Positions 1 through 6,750 of a stretch of DNA of 13,046 nucleotides are shown piece after piece. Origin of the DNA: an uncultured Lachnospiraceae bacterium (GTDB lineage: Bacteria; Bacillota_A; Clostridia; Lachnospirales; Lachnospiraceae); assembly GCA_902795985.1 (NCBI GenBank), contig CADBNG010000154.1, positions 1-13,046 on the forward strand, in the 5' to 3' direction. The notes below the pieces were generated by a model that searched no databases, was not told the origin of the DNA, and saw only the letters and a list, made by a program, of their open reading frames with translations. The translations under genes were made by a program, and so were the position numbers. Each line of letters starts with the position of its first letter. Within the stretch, counting starts at the first letter, position 1.

Positions 1-150
1 GGGGACAGTCCCTATCGCCCCAGGCTCTGTCCCTTCCAGGCCGGGAGCCAAAGGGGACAGTCCCTTCCGCCCCCTGCTCCGTCCCTTCCGGGCCGGGAGC
101 CAAAGGGGACAGTCCCTATCGCCCCCTGCTCCGTCCCTTCCGGCCGGTCC
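1..150. repeat. 52-bp tandem repeat array, about 2.9 units
   Basis: Three consecutive units begin at 1, 53 and 105. Each starts GGGGACAGTCCC, continues with a C-rich stretch containing CTCTGTCCCTTCC or CTCCGTCCCTTCC, and in the first two ends GGCCGGGAGCCAAA. The period is exactly 52 bp for the first two units, which differ at only a few positions. The third unit decays near 140-150. GGGGAC and GTCCC halves inside each unit can pair, so the units are palindrome-rich like the other GGGGAC elements of this window. The window opens at a unit boundary, so the array may continue to the left. No coding function is apparent. Confidence 0.85.
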
Positions 151-174
151 GGGAAAACAAATCGCCCGAAATAG

Positions 175-245
175 CAATTCAACTAACCATTAGAATGCTA
201 TTTGTTAGAAAACGTGGTATTATAGTTAGGCAAATAAAACTCTGA
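175..245 (+). promoter_or_regulatory. AT-rich candidate promoter region of the surface protein
   Basis: After the GC-rich repeats the sequence becomes abruptly AT-rich, as expected of a promoter. TATTAT at 218-223 or TATAGT at 221-226 could be a -10 hexamer, but no convincing -35 sits 16-18 bp upstream. CTAAC at 183-187 and GTTAG at 204-208 form a short inverted repeat. The assignment rests on composition and position only. Confidence 0.25.
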
Positions 246-263
246 CGTAACTGGAGGACACGC

Positions 264-3200
264 ATGAAAACTACATATCTTTTTCTGAGACGGGCAGCCT
301 TATGGACAGCCTGTTTGTTAGTTGTTCTGCTTACAGGCCGGCTCGTGCAGGCAGCGGAGGTGCTGCCGGCGGACGTAGAGGAAGCATCAGACGGATGCAT
401 CCTGCTCGGAATTGAAGGCAGCTATCTTGTGGATACGCAGGCAGCCATCGACCGGATCAATGAGATCCGTCTGGAGGCCTGCCGGGAAGGGGTACAGGAT
501 CCCCGGAACTCTTCCCGGAACCTGACGCTTTCCGATTATGTTCCAATCAAATGGTCATCGGAGCTGGAGCAGATCGCGCGGATCCGGGCGGCGGAAAACA
601 GCATTTCATATTATATTGTCGGGCACGACCATTACCGATTGAATCAAAAAAATATTTATACAGTTACCAGCAACGGGGTCCGGGGATGGGCGGAGGACAT
701 TGCCTATCATTCCACCTCGGAAAATCTGGTATATGGAATCAACCAGTGGTATGGAGAAAAAGCCGACTGGGTGAACCAGACTCCGGATGCGGTCACCGGC
801 CATTATACATCCATCATTAACCCGAATTATAAGTATATCGGCCTGGGTTATTTCAACAATGATCAGGCGGACTATCCCAGGACTCTGGCCGGCCAGCTTT
901 CATTCGAAGACGCTCTGGATGAATCCCGGGGAACAGCGGCGGAAAACATCACTCAGACACTGGATGTTTCGCTGGATTATATTACAGACTGGAAAATTAT
1001 CGGGAACAACCAGATGCAGACCGGACAGGAGGAAACGCTGAGCCCGCAGGCGATCCTGACAAACGACAGCTTCCGGTTTACGATGTCCGTTGCCGAACCG
1101 CTGACTTTCACTTCTTCCGACCCTTCCGTTCTGTCCATATCCGGGAATACGGTCCGCGCTGCGGGAGAAGGAACAGCTGTGATCACTGCGTATCGAAACG
1201 GAACAGAACTGAGCTCCCAGACGATCACGGTGGACAGCTGCGAACATCATTTTGTTCTGGAAAGCACGGATCCTTCCACCTGCGCAGCTCCGGGAACCGC
1301 GCATTACAAATGTACAATCTGCGGAAAAACGAAGGAAGAGGCGCTTCCGCTCGGAGCCCATACCTTCACTTACACTGACAATGCGGACGGAACCGTGACC
1401 GGTGTGTGCAGTGTCTGCGGATTTACTTTTACAGCAGCGCAGCCGGGCTCGCTTCAGATCTACTGGTCGTTAAACAACACGTTGACAGGCTACAGCAGCG
1501 CGGTCCCATCGTCCGTCAGCCTGACGGATATTCTTTATGCTATGGATTTCGAAGATGTAGTCGGAGGCGTAAGCTTTGAGTCATCCGATGAGGCGGTCTT
1601 TTCCTTTGAGCGGCCGATATCCGGATATTCATCGCCGCTTTATGAGCTGAAACCCCACGCCCCCGGAATCGTTACCCTGAAAGTCTACAGCAACTATTTC
1701 CCGTCGCTCAGCAAAACCTGTACCCTCCGTGTCGGCGGGGACGGCTCCGTGGACATCGCTGCCGCGGACGTCACCCTTTCACCGGAAAGCTATGACTACA
1801 ATGGATCGGCGAGGCAGCCGGTGCCGACGGTATCCTATAGCGGGAATACCCTGAAAAAGGGCACGGACTACACGGTTGCCTACGAAAATAATATCAACGC
1901 CGGAACCGCAGAAGTGATCCTCACTGGAACCGGTTTCTTCACCGGCACCAAAACGGTGGAGTTTGCCATTAACCCGCTGTCTCTGGCGGACGCGGCGGTT
2001 ACGCTGGGCAATACTTCCTACGAGTGTGACGGCACAGCCAAAGAGCCGTCGGTCACCGTGAAGAAGGGCTCGAAAACACTGACAGCCGGCACGGACTATA
2101 CGGTATCCTACGAAAACAATACCCTTCCGGGCACTGCCGCGGCAGTCATAACCGGTACAGGCAACTACACCGGCACGCTCCGGAAAGAATTCACCATTAC
2201 GCACAAAAACCATACCTACGGCGACTGGGAGACGGAGGTTCCCGCAACCTGCACGGAAACCGGCGAACAACGCCAGTACTGCCTGTACTGTTCCGAGTAC
2301 AACTCCAAAGGCATTCCGGCAACAGGGCACACCTTCGGTGAATGGACGGTCGAATCCGAGGCAACCTGTACGGAAAACGGCGAGCAGCGCCGGTACTGCA
2401 CGAAGTGCGATGCCTTTGAAACCCAGGTGATCCAGGCCGCCGGGCATCCGGGGTACACCGAATGGATCTCCAATGAGGACGGAACGCACAGCCGGAACTG
2501 TATAAAAGGCGACGATCCCCAGACAGAGAACTGCTCCTATACCTATGAAGTGATTACCCCGGCAACTTATGATGAAGCAGGCGAAGGCAAATACACCTGC
2601 ACCGTCTGCGGATACAGCTATACGGAAGATATTCCGGTGAACGAGTGCAGCCATGAGACAACTCATGTCGACGGACAGAAGGAAGCCAGTTGCACAGAGG
2701 CAGGCTATACCGGCGATGTCGTCTGCGATATCTGCCTGCATACGATCAAAACCGGAACCGTGATCCCGGCGAAGGGCCACGTCCCGGTAACGGATGCCGC
2801 TGTAGAGGCCACTTGTGTTCAGACAGGTCTGACGGAAGGAAGCCACTGCTCGGAATGCAGCGAAGTTCTGACCCCGCAGCAGGAGATACCGGTGGACAAG
2901 AACAACCATAAGAACGTCACTGTAGAAGGGCAGCTTGCGCCGTCCTGTACTGTGGATGGCTATACCGGCAATCGTGTTTGCCAGGACTGCGGAGTGACTG
3001 TGGAGTACGGAGAAACCATTCCGGCAGCCCATGAATGGGAAACGGAGTACAGGGTGGATATACCGGCCACCTGCATTGCGCCAGGCAGAGAAACCATTCA
3101 CTGCCGTATCTGCGGAGAGAGCAAGCCGGGCTCGGTACGACCGATCGATAAGATCCCGCATTCCCTGACATGGATCGAAGAAGCGGAAAACAGCTGTGAA

Positions 3201-4346
3201 GAAGACGGCCATATCGGATATTACTATTGCGACAGCTGCGAAATGATGTATGCCGATCAGGACGGACAGACGGAACTGACGGCGGAAGAGGTTCTTCTTC
3301 CGGCAAAGGGACATACCCTCGTTTTCGTTCCCGAGCAGCCGCCGGCCTGTGAAGTCTATGGAACAGAGGAATACTGGTTCTGCACCGCGTGCGGGAAATA
3401 CTTTGAAGACGGTGCCGGAACGGTTCCGCTTGCCGGACTGGTAACGATCCCGGCGCTGGACCATGACTGGGACGAAGGCACGGTCATTGAAACGCCGACA
3501 GGCGCGAAGCCCGGAACCGTTCTTTTCACCTGCCGCCGCGACAGCAGCCATATTTACAAAACAACGATTCCTCCCTTGAGAGTGGAGACGCTGAAGCTGA
3601 ACAAAACGTCCGCGGAGCTTGCCGTCGGCCAGACCCTGCAGCTGGAAGCACAGATCACGCCTGCCGATGCTTCGGACGCGCCGCTGACCTGGACGAGCAG
3701 CGACAAGTCCATCGTCACCGTGGATAAGAACGGAAAGGTGACAGCGAAGAAGTACGGCAAAGCCACGGTTACTGTTACGGAGCGGAACGGTCTGAGCGCG
3801 TCCTGTGAGATCCAGACCCGTTTCAGCGACGTGAACAATCCCAAAAAGACGTATTACACCCCGGTTTACTGGGCGGTGGACAACGGCATCACCAAATGCT
3901 CGACCGCTTTTAAGCCGGATGATACCGTCACCCGCGGCGAGTTCGTGGCCTTCATCTGGCGCATGGCCGGACAGCCAAAATCCACGGCGAAGCTGTCGTT
4001 TACGGACGTGAATTCGAAGACGAAGTTCTATGACGCGATCCGCTGGGCAGTGGGCGAAGGCATCATCAAGGGATATAAGGATAAGACCTTCAAGTCCGAA
4101 AACGGCGTGACCCGCGGCGAAGCCGCCACGATGCTCTGGCGCTGGGCCGGCAAACCGGAGCCGAAGGCGAAGAAGAGCCCGTTCTCAGACATCCAGCCTT
4201 CTGTAGCGGACTCCTACAAGGCCGTCCTCTGGGGCAACGAAAACGGCATTATCAAAGGCTCCGGCGGAAAGTTCATGAAGAACGACGGCTGCTCCCGTGC
4301 CAACATCGTAACCTTCCTTTATCGGTATAACAGGCTGGCCGGATAA
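264..4346 (+). CDS. Secreted SLH-anchored surface protein with CAP domain, Ig-like domains and Cys-rich repeats
   Basis: The ATG at 264 follows GGAGG (252-256). Residues 1-30 are a signal peptide with a twin-Arg/hydrophobic start and a V-Q-A cleavage motif. Residues about 55-205 resemble a CAP/SCP domain: a G-H-D-H motif near 119-122, a W-A-E-D segment near 140, and T-G-H-Y...I-G-L-G-Y at about 178-196. Big_2-like Ig domains lie at about 283-312 and 1106-1188. Two paired repeats at about 502-646 (Y-N-G/C-D-G-T-A...D-Y-T-V-x-Y-E-N-N) look like bacterial Ig/MBG-type modules. Cys-rich repeats fill about 326-390 and 648-1100. Three SLH modules occupy about 1188-1239, 1246-1300 and 1307-1360; the first two carry T-R-G-E, the last a degenerate S-R-A-N. 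SLH modules normally bind secondary cell-wall polymer, so the protein should sit on the cell surface. The ligand is unknown. It is probably monocistronic. Confidence 0.88.
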   Translation: MKTTYLFLRRAALWTACLLVVLLTGRLVQAAEVLPADVEEASDGCILLGIEGSYLVDTQAAIDRINEIRLEACREGVQDPRNSSRNLTLSDYVPIKWSSELEQIARIRAAENSISYYIVGHDHYRLNQKNIYTVTSNGVRGWAEDIAYHSTSENLVYGINQWYGEKADWVNQTPDAVTGHYTSIINPNYKYIGLGYFNNDQADYPRTLAGQLSFEDALDESRGTAAENITQTLDVSLDYITDWKIIGNNQMQTGQEETLSPQAILTNDSFRFTMSVAEPLTFTSSDPSVLSISGNTVRAAGEGTAVITAYRNGTELSSQTITVDSCEHHFVLESTDPSTCAAPGTAHYKCTICGKTKEEALPLGAHTFTYTDNADGTVTGVCSVCGFTFTAAQPGSLQIYWSLNNTLTGYSSAVPSSVSLTDILYAMDFEDVVGGVSFESSDEAVFSFERPISGYSSPLYELKPHAPGIVTLKVYSNYFPSLSKTCTLRVGGDGSVDIAAADVTLSPESYDYNGSARQPVPTVSYSGNTLKKGTDYTVAYENNINAGTAEVILTGTGFFTGTKTVEFAINPLSLADAAVTLGNTSYECDGTAKEPSVTVKKGSKTLTAGTDYTVSYENNTLPGTAAAVITGTGNYTGTLRKEFTITHKNHTYGDWETEVPATCTETGEQRQYCLYCSEYNSKGIPATGHTFGEWTVESEATCTENGEQRRYCTKCDAFETQVIQAAGHPGYTEWISNEDGTHSRNCIKGDDPQTENCSYTYEVITPATYDEAGEGKYTCTVCGYSYTEDIPVNECSHETTHVDGQKEASCTEAGYTGDVVCDICLHTIKTGTVIPAKGHVPVTDAAVEATCVQTGLTEGSHCSECSEVLTPQQEIPVDKNNHKNVTVEGQLAPSCTVDGYTGNRVCQDCGVTVEYGETIPAAHEWETEYRVDIPATCIAPGRETIHCRICGESKPGSVRPIDKIPHSLTWIEEAENSCEEDGHIGYYYCDSCEMMYADQDGQTELTAEEVLLPAKGHTLVFVPEQPPACEVYGTEEYWFCTACGKYFEDGAGTVPLAGLVTIPALDHDWDEGTVIETPTGAKPGTVLFTCRRDSSHIYKTTIPPLRVETLKLNKTSAELAVGQTLQLEAQITPADASDAPLTWTSSDKSIVTVDKNGKVTAKKYGKATVTVTERNGLSASCEIQTRFSDVNNPKKTYYTPVYWAVDNGITKCSTAFKPDDTVTRGEFVAFIWRMAGQPKSTAKLSFTDVNSKTKFYDAIRWAVGEGIIKGYKDKTFKSENGVTRGEAATMLWRWAGKPEPKAKKSPFSDIQPSVADSYKAVLWGNENGIIKGSGGKFMKNDGCSRANIVTFLYRYNRLAG

Positions 4347-4350
4347 AAAA

Positions 4351-4402
4351 TGGACAGGGGACTGGACAGGGGGACGTTTCCCTTGTCCAGTCCCCCTGTC
4401 CA
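4351..4402. repeat. Long GGGGAC-type palindrome after the surface-protein gene (possible terminator)
   Basis: A near-perfect inverted repeat: 4351-4371 pairs with 4380-4402 over about 21 bp with two single-base bulges, leaving a short loop. It starts 4 bp after the stop codon. There is no T-run after it on the + strand. An A-tract at 4345-4350 would give a T-run on the minus strand, so it resembles an intrinsic terminator better in the reverse direction. It may still stall or stabilise the upstream mRNA. Bases 4370-4388 (GGGGACGTTTCCCTTGTCC) recur exactly, inverted, at 8910-8928, so I class it as a REP-like dispersed element. Confidence 0.75.
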
Positions 4403-4439
4403 AAATAACGGCAGCAGGGAGATAACTCTCTTATGAACA

Positions 4440-4486
4440 GGGGACGTTTTATCTGTCCGGTTTTTTCGGACATCTGCAGCGTCCCC
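4440..4486. repeat. Second GGGGAC-type nested palindrome
   Basis: The outer arms GGGGACG (4440-4446) and CGTCCCC (4480-4486) enclose a perfect inner hairpin, TGTCCG (4454-4459) with CGGACA (4467-4472) and a GTTTTTT loop. GGGGACGTTT is shared with the element at 4351-4402, which shows the two are related. The short open frame across this stretch has no homology-like features and no good ribosome binding site, and I treat it as spurious. Confidence 0.65.
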
Positions 4487-4555
4487 ACGTCCGTGCCCGG
4501 CATATTGTCACTCATATCGCAAAAAAAGGATCGCAAAAAAAGTTTATTTCAGGTG

Positions 4556-4584
4556 TTGACTTTTCCGGAAAACAGGAGTATTGT
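4556..4584 (+). promoter_or_regulatory. Sigma-70-type promoter of the DUF3870 leader
   Basis: TTGACT at 4556-4561 and TATTGT at 4579-4584 are separated by exactly 17 bp, close to the consensus for the housekeeping sigma factor. Transcription would start near 4590, giving a leader of about 130 nt before the DUF3870 start codon. Confidence 0.6.
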
Positions 4585-4590
4585 GGCAGT

Positions 4591-4708
4591 CGAAAAGAAA
4601 AAACGTTCCCGTCGGAGCGGGTGCCAAAAGCATTCGGGAGATCCGCGGAGAAGCCGGTAAAAGATAAAAGGGTTTTGGAACCTGGTTCTTTTACCGTTTT
4701 TTGTTTTT
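4591..4708 (+). ncRNA. Structured leader or small RNA ending in an intrinsic terminator, upstream of DUF3870
   Basis: Between the promoter and the gene lie a short hairpin CCCG/CGGG (4608-4611 with 4618-4621), a smaller TGC/GCA hairpin (4622-4632), and then a strong terminator. The latter pairs CGGTAAAAGA (4655-4664) with TCTTTTACCG (4687-4696), followed by TTTTTTGTTTTT. The ribosome binding site AGGAGG comes immediately after. This fits either an attenuated 5' leader (riboswitch-like or protein-controlled) or a stand-alone RNA of about 118 nt with read-through into the gene. It matches no riboswitch class I can recognise, and I see no clear antiterminator. Confidence 0.5.
4655..4708 (+). terminator. 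Rho-independent terminator hairpin just upstream of the DUF3870 RBS
   Basis: A perfect 10-bp stem (4655-4664 with 4687-4696), with GGTT/AACC able to stack inside the loop, is followed by 12 bases of which 11 are T. The hairpin ends 14 bp before the ATG. A terminator here only makes sense as an attenuator or as the end of a small RNA. Confidence 0.7.
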
Positions 4709-4722
4709 AGGAGGCGAAGGAA

Positions 4723-5067
4723 ATGTCAGAGGTACATCATTGGAACACGGTGCTGTTGTCCGGATATGCCAAACTGCCCACCAGTACAACGGTGGAAGCA
4801 GCGTTTCACATTCTGGTCGTAGCGGTCGTTTTTGACAAAAGAACCGGAGTAATCGTCGAAGCGGAAGCATCCATGGTTACGGAGCTGACCAAACGGTTTA
4901 TCACCAGGCTTTTGGTAGGCTACAATCTGAATGACGGTCCGGACGAGCTGATGGAGGTATTTGAAAACTATTATTACGGAAATGCCAAAAGAGCTCTGGA
5001 AACAGCGATCCGTTCCGTGTTCATCAAGTACAAGGACTATGTCGCCGAACAGAATCAGTTCATGTAA
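4723..5067 (+). CDS. DUF3870 domain-containing protein
   Basis: A 114-residue protein whose ATG follows AGGAGG (4709-4714) with 8-nt spacing. The sequence matches the DUF3870 pattern: an early S-G-Y-A-K-L-P segment (about residues 10-16), an acidic G-V-I-V-E-A-E-A-S stretch (about 44-52), then R-F-I-T-R-L-L-V-G-Y-N-L (about 61-72) and a C-terminal helix ending near K-Y-K-D-Y. It has no signal peptide or membrane segment, so it is probably cytosolic. The family's biochemical role is not established as far as I know. It sits behind its own promoter and terminator-bearing leader and directly ahead of the kinase-like cassette. Joint function is inferred only from position. Confidence 0.85.
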   Translation: MSEVHHWNTVLLSGYAKLPTSTTVEAAFHILVVAVVFDKRTGVIVEAEASMVTELTKRFITRLLVGYNLNDGPDELMEVFENYYYGNAKRALETAIRSVFIKYKDYVAEQNQFM

Positions 5068-5071
5068 GGAC

Positions 5072-5098
5072 CTGCGGGCCGAAAACGGCCGTACGCAG
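5072..5098 (+). other. Hairpin after DUF3870 stop
   Basis: CTGCG (5072-5076) with CGCAG (5094-5098) encloses GGCCG-AAAA-CGGCC (5077-5090), with a 3-nt bulge. It begins 4 nt after the stop codon. No T-run follows, so it is more likely an mRNA 3'-end protector or processing structure than an efficient terminator. Confidence 0.5.
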
Positions 5099-5165
5099 CC
5101 TGAATAAATCACACACTCCCAAATAACACACCGTTTTCGCCGGGGCTGTTTAAAAGAACAGCGGA

Positions 5166-5237
5166 ACCGGCCGGAGAGCCGGTATAACGCATGAGACCGA
5201 TGTCGATTGCCGTTGTACCGGCTTTTGTGTTATCCGG
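5166..5237 (+). promoter_or_regulatory. Attenuator-like leader with competing hairpins upstream of the first kinase-like gene
   Basis: A terminator-like hairpin pairs 5177-5189 with 5211-5223 (about 13 bp, one G-U) and runs into TTTTGTGTT. Its left arm overlaps GCCGGT (5178-5183), which can instead pair with the upstream ACCGGC (5166-5171) around a 6-nt loop. A third alternative pairs ATAACGCA (5184-5191), extended by CCGG (5179-5182), with TGTGTTAT-CCGG (5226-5237). These are mutually exclusive folds, the usual arrangement of a terminator/antiterminator switch. The ribosome binding site (5255-5260) comes right after. It could also simply terminate the DUF3870 transcript. No ligand class is recognised. 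Confidence 0.5.
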
Positions 5238-5266
5238 AACTTTTTGAAGGAAAGAAGGAGAGAGAA

Positions 5267-5914
5267 ATGAAACTGAAAAAAGACAGACTGGTGGTGTCGG
5301 TGGAAACGGAACCCGGCAGCAGAGGAGAACAGATCGCCGAAGAACTGGCACAGACACTGCATATTCCGTGCTACGGATCAGAGATTCTGGATGAAGCAGT
5401 AAAAATCAGCGGAATTCCGCACCGGCTTCTTAAAAAGTATGAAGAGAAGACGGTCCATACGGCCTATGATCTGACGGCGGAGGACGAAAGCGGACTCCGG
5501 ATGCCTCCGGCCAGGAATTTCCTGCTGGCTCAGATCGCGGCGTGCCGGGAGATTGCGGAACGGGAAAGCTGCATCCTGGTCGATCATCATGCGAATGCTT
5601 CCTTAAGCGACCGGGAGGATCACGTACGGGTGTTTGTACATGCGGATCAAAGAGATAAGGAGTTGAATTACGCCGTGGATCACAATATCGATTTTTCAAA
5701 AGCCAAATCCGTGTTTGCGAAAGAAGAACGCCGCCGCCGCAGATACTTCCGGGGCGTCAGCAGAAACTGGGGAAAAGCCGGAAATTATGATCTCACCGTC
5801 AATTCCACCCATGGAACCCCGCAGGCGATCGCCTCCCACATCGTGGATTATATTCAGAACCTGACGGAGGAAGAACTGGTCCACCCTACACAGGCGCGAA
5901 AGCGCAGCGCCTGA
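5267..5914 (+). CDS. Divergent cytidylate kinase-like protein, copy 1
   Basis: The ATG at 5267 was chosen because AAGGAG (5255-5260) lies 6 nt upstream; an in-frame TTG at 5207 lies inside a leader hairpin. The 215-residue product fits the cytidylate kinase-like family (Cytidylate_kin_2 type): an N-terminal beta strand and P-loop-like stretch (E13-T-E-P-G-S-R-G-E-Q22), a H-I-P-C-Y-G motif, C-I-L-V-D-H at 102-107, a V-F-V-H-A-D strand, an Arg-rich lid-like segment, and W168-G...N173-Y-D-L-T-V-N179. The usual family loop reads G-S-G-G-R; here it is G-S-R-G-E, so ATP binding is doubtful. The V-D-H replaces the commoner V-G-R. It is cytosolic, and its substrate is unknown. It is paralogous to the next gene and to the C-terminus of the symporter. 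True CMP kinase activity is unlikely to be its main role, but this is inference. Confidence 0.82.
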   Translation: MKLKKDRLVVSVETEPGSRGEQIAEELAQTLHIPCYGSEILDEAVKISGIPHRLLKKYEEKTVHTAYDLTAEDESGLRMPPARNFLLAQIAACREIAERESCILVDHHANASLSDREDHVRVFVHADQRDKELNYAVDHNIDFSKAKSVFAKEERRRRRYFRGVSRNWGKAGNYDLTVNSTHGTPQAIASHIVDYIQNLTEEELVHPTQARKRSA

Positions 5915-5989
5915 TCAAAAAGGCGGAAATCATCTATCTGGAAGAATACCGCCGCCGTAAAAGAGAACGGCAGTCCAAAGGAATCCGAA

Positions 5990-6029
5990 GAGCTGAAAAC
6001 AGCTCCGGAAATAAATACTGAAAACAGTA
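5990..6029 (+). repeat. Two tandem small hairpins with the shared core CTGAAAACAG
   Basis: GAGCTG-AAAA-CAGCTC (5990-6005) and TACTG-AAAA-CAGTA (6016-6029) repeat the same 10-base core with a centre-to-centre distance of 25 bp. They lie between kinase-like copies 1 and 2, ending 11 bp before the GGAG ribosome binding site. They may be RNA hairpins tuning expression of copy 2, or a pair of DNA operator half-sites. Neither is demonstrated. Confidence 0.45.
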
Positions 6030-6052
6030 CATAGGAAAAAGGAGAAAAAACA

Positions 6053-6697
6053 ATGAAGATCAATAAGGACGAAATGGTTATTACGATTGACAGCGAACTG
6101 GGAAGCAACGGCGACAAAATCGCGAAGGAACTGGCAGAGATCCTTCATATTCCCTGCTATGGAGAAGAAATTCTGGACCGCGCATCCGAGATCAGCGGTA
6201 TTCCCTATAAACTGATGCATCGATACGACGGCCGTGCCGTACATGCCGCCTACGACCTCCTGGCGGACGGAGACGCTCCGATCCGGATCGCTCCCGCGGC
6301 GGATTTTGTAACGGCCCAGGTTTTTGCGGCCCGCCAGCTGGCAGCGGAAGGCCCCTGCATCCTGGTCGACCGTCATTCCAACGCGGCGCTGGCCGGAAAC
6401 CGGAATCACATCAGCATTTATATCCATGCGGATTTTGAAGACCGGGCCCGCGTTTTTGCGGAGCAGAAGGGCTTAAGCGAGAGTGCGGCAATCCGTTCTC
6501 TGAAGAAGGCAGACCGCGCCTACAGCAATTATTACAGAGGAAACAACAAAGGCTGGGGAGATGCCAATAAGTACGATATTTCCGTCAACGCGTCGGACGC
6601 GGATCCGGCTTCCGTCACGGGAATGATCGTTTCCTTCCTGGAAACCATGACCGGCATGCAGCTCCGGGAAAAGGAAGCAGAAAGAAAAATCGGCTGA
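6053..6697 (+). CDS. Divergent cytidylate kinase-like protein, copy 2
   Basis: A 214-residue protein; the ATG is preceded by AAAGGAG (GGAG 6041-6044, 8-nt spacing). It is collinear with copy 1 from the first residues: I12-D-S-E-L-G-S-N-G-D-K22 in the P-loop-like position, H-I-P-C-Y-G, then V-H-A-A-Y-D-L, C-I-L-V-D106-R107-H, an I-Y-I-H-A-D strand, and K-G-W-G-D-A...K-Y-D-I-S-V-N near the end. D106 is at the same residue number as in copy 1. This copy keeps the W-G-D-x-x-x-Y-D pattern closest to the usual family, and so may be nearest the ancestral form. The canonical loop Arg is replaced by Asp. No membrane segments are present. It lies 138 bp after copy 1 and 53 bp before the symporter fusion, consistent with one operon. 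Confidence 0.82.
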   Translation: MKINKDEMVITIDSELGSNGDKIAKELAEILHIPCYGEEILDRASEISGIPYKLMHRYDGRAVHAAYDLLADGDAPIRIAPAADFVTAQVFAARQLAAEGPCILVDRHSNAALAGNRNHISIYIHADFEDRARVFAEQKGLSESAAIRSLKKADRAYSNYYRGNNKGWGDANKYDISVNASDADPASVTGMIVSFLETMTGMQLREKEAERKIG

Positions 6698-6750
6698 GAC
6701 AGCGCGTCTTTCCACGTCATTTTTACATAAACGGAAACGAGGAATCGATC

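Noticed and set aside
1779..3551. 590-codon open frame on the minus strand inside the surface-protein gene
   Set aside because: It lies wholly antisense to a well-supported gene with recognisable domains, its translation is low-complexity in Arg/Gly/Phe, and it has no family motif. It is a shadow of GC-rich codon usage.
4433..4660. 75-codon + strand open frame between the surface protein and DUF3870
   Set aside because: It spans a palindromic repeat, a promoter and the start of the leader, has no ribosome binding site, and its product is a basic sequence without motifs.
4660..4696. Resemblance of AAGGGTTTTGGAACC to a T-box antiterminator
   Set aside because: The T-box consensus is not matched closely, the transcript from the predicted promoter is too short to hold a T-box stem I, and the downstream gene is not an amino-acid-related gene.
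5207..5266. 20-codon N-terminal extension of kinase-like copy 1 from a TTG
   Set aside because: The TTG lies inside the terminator-like hairpin and has no ribosome binding site, whereas the ATG at 5267 has AAGGAG at proper spacing and gives an N-terminus collinear with copy 2.
5890..6019. Open +2 frame overlapping and following the end of copy 1, encoding a Lys/Arg/Glu-rich tail
   Set aside because: It could be a frameshifted former C-terminus, but copies 2 and 3 have no such tail, copy 1 is already full length, and there is no start or ribosome binding site, so it is more likely chance.
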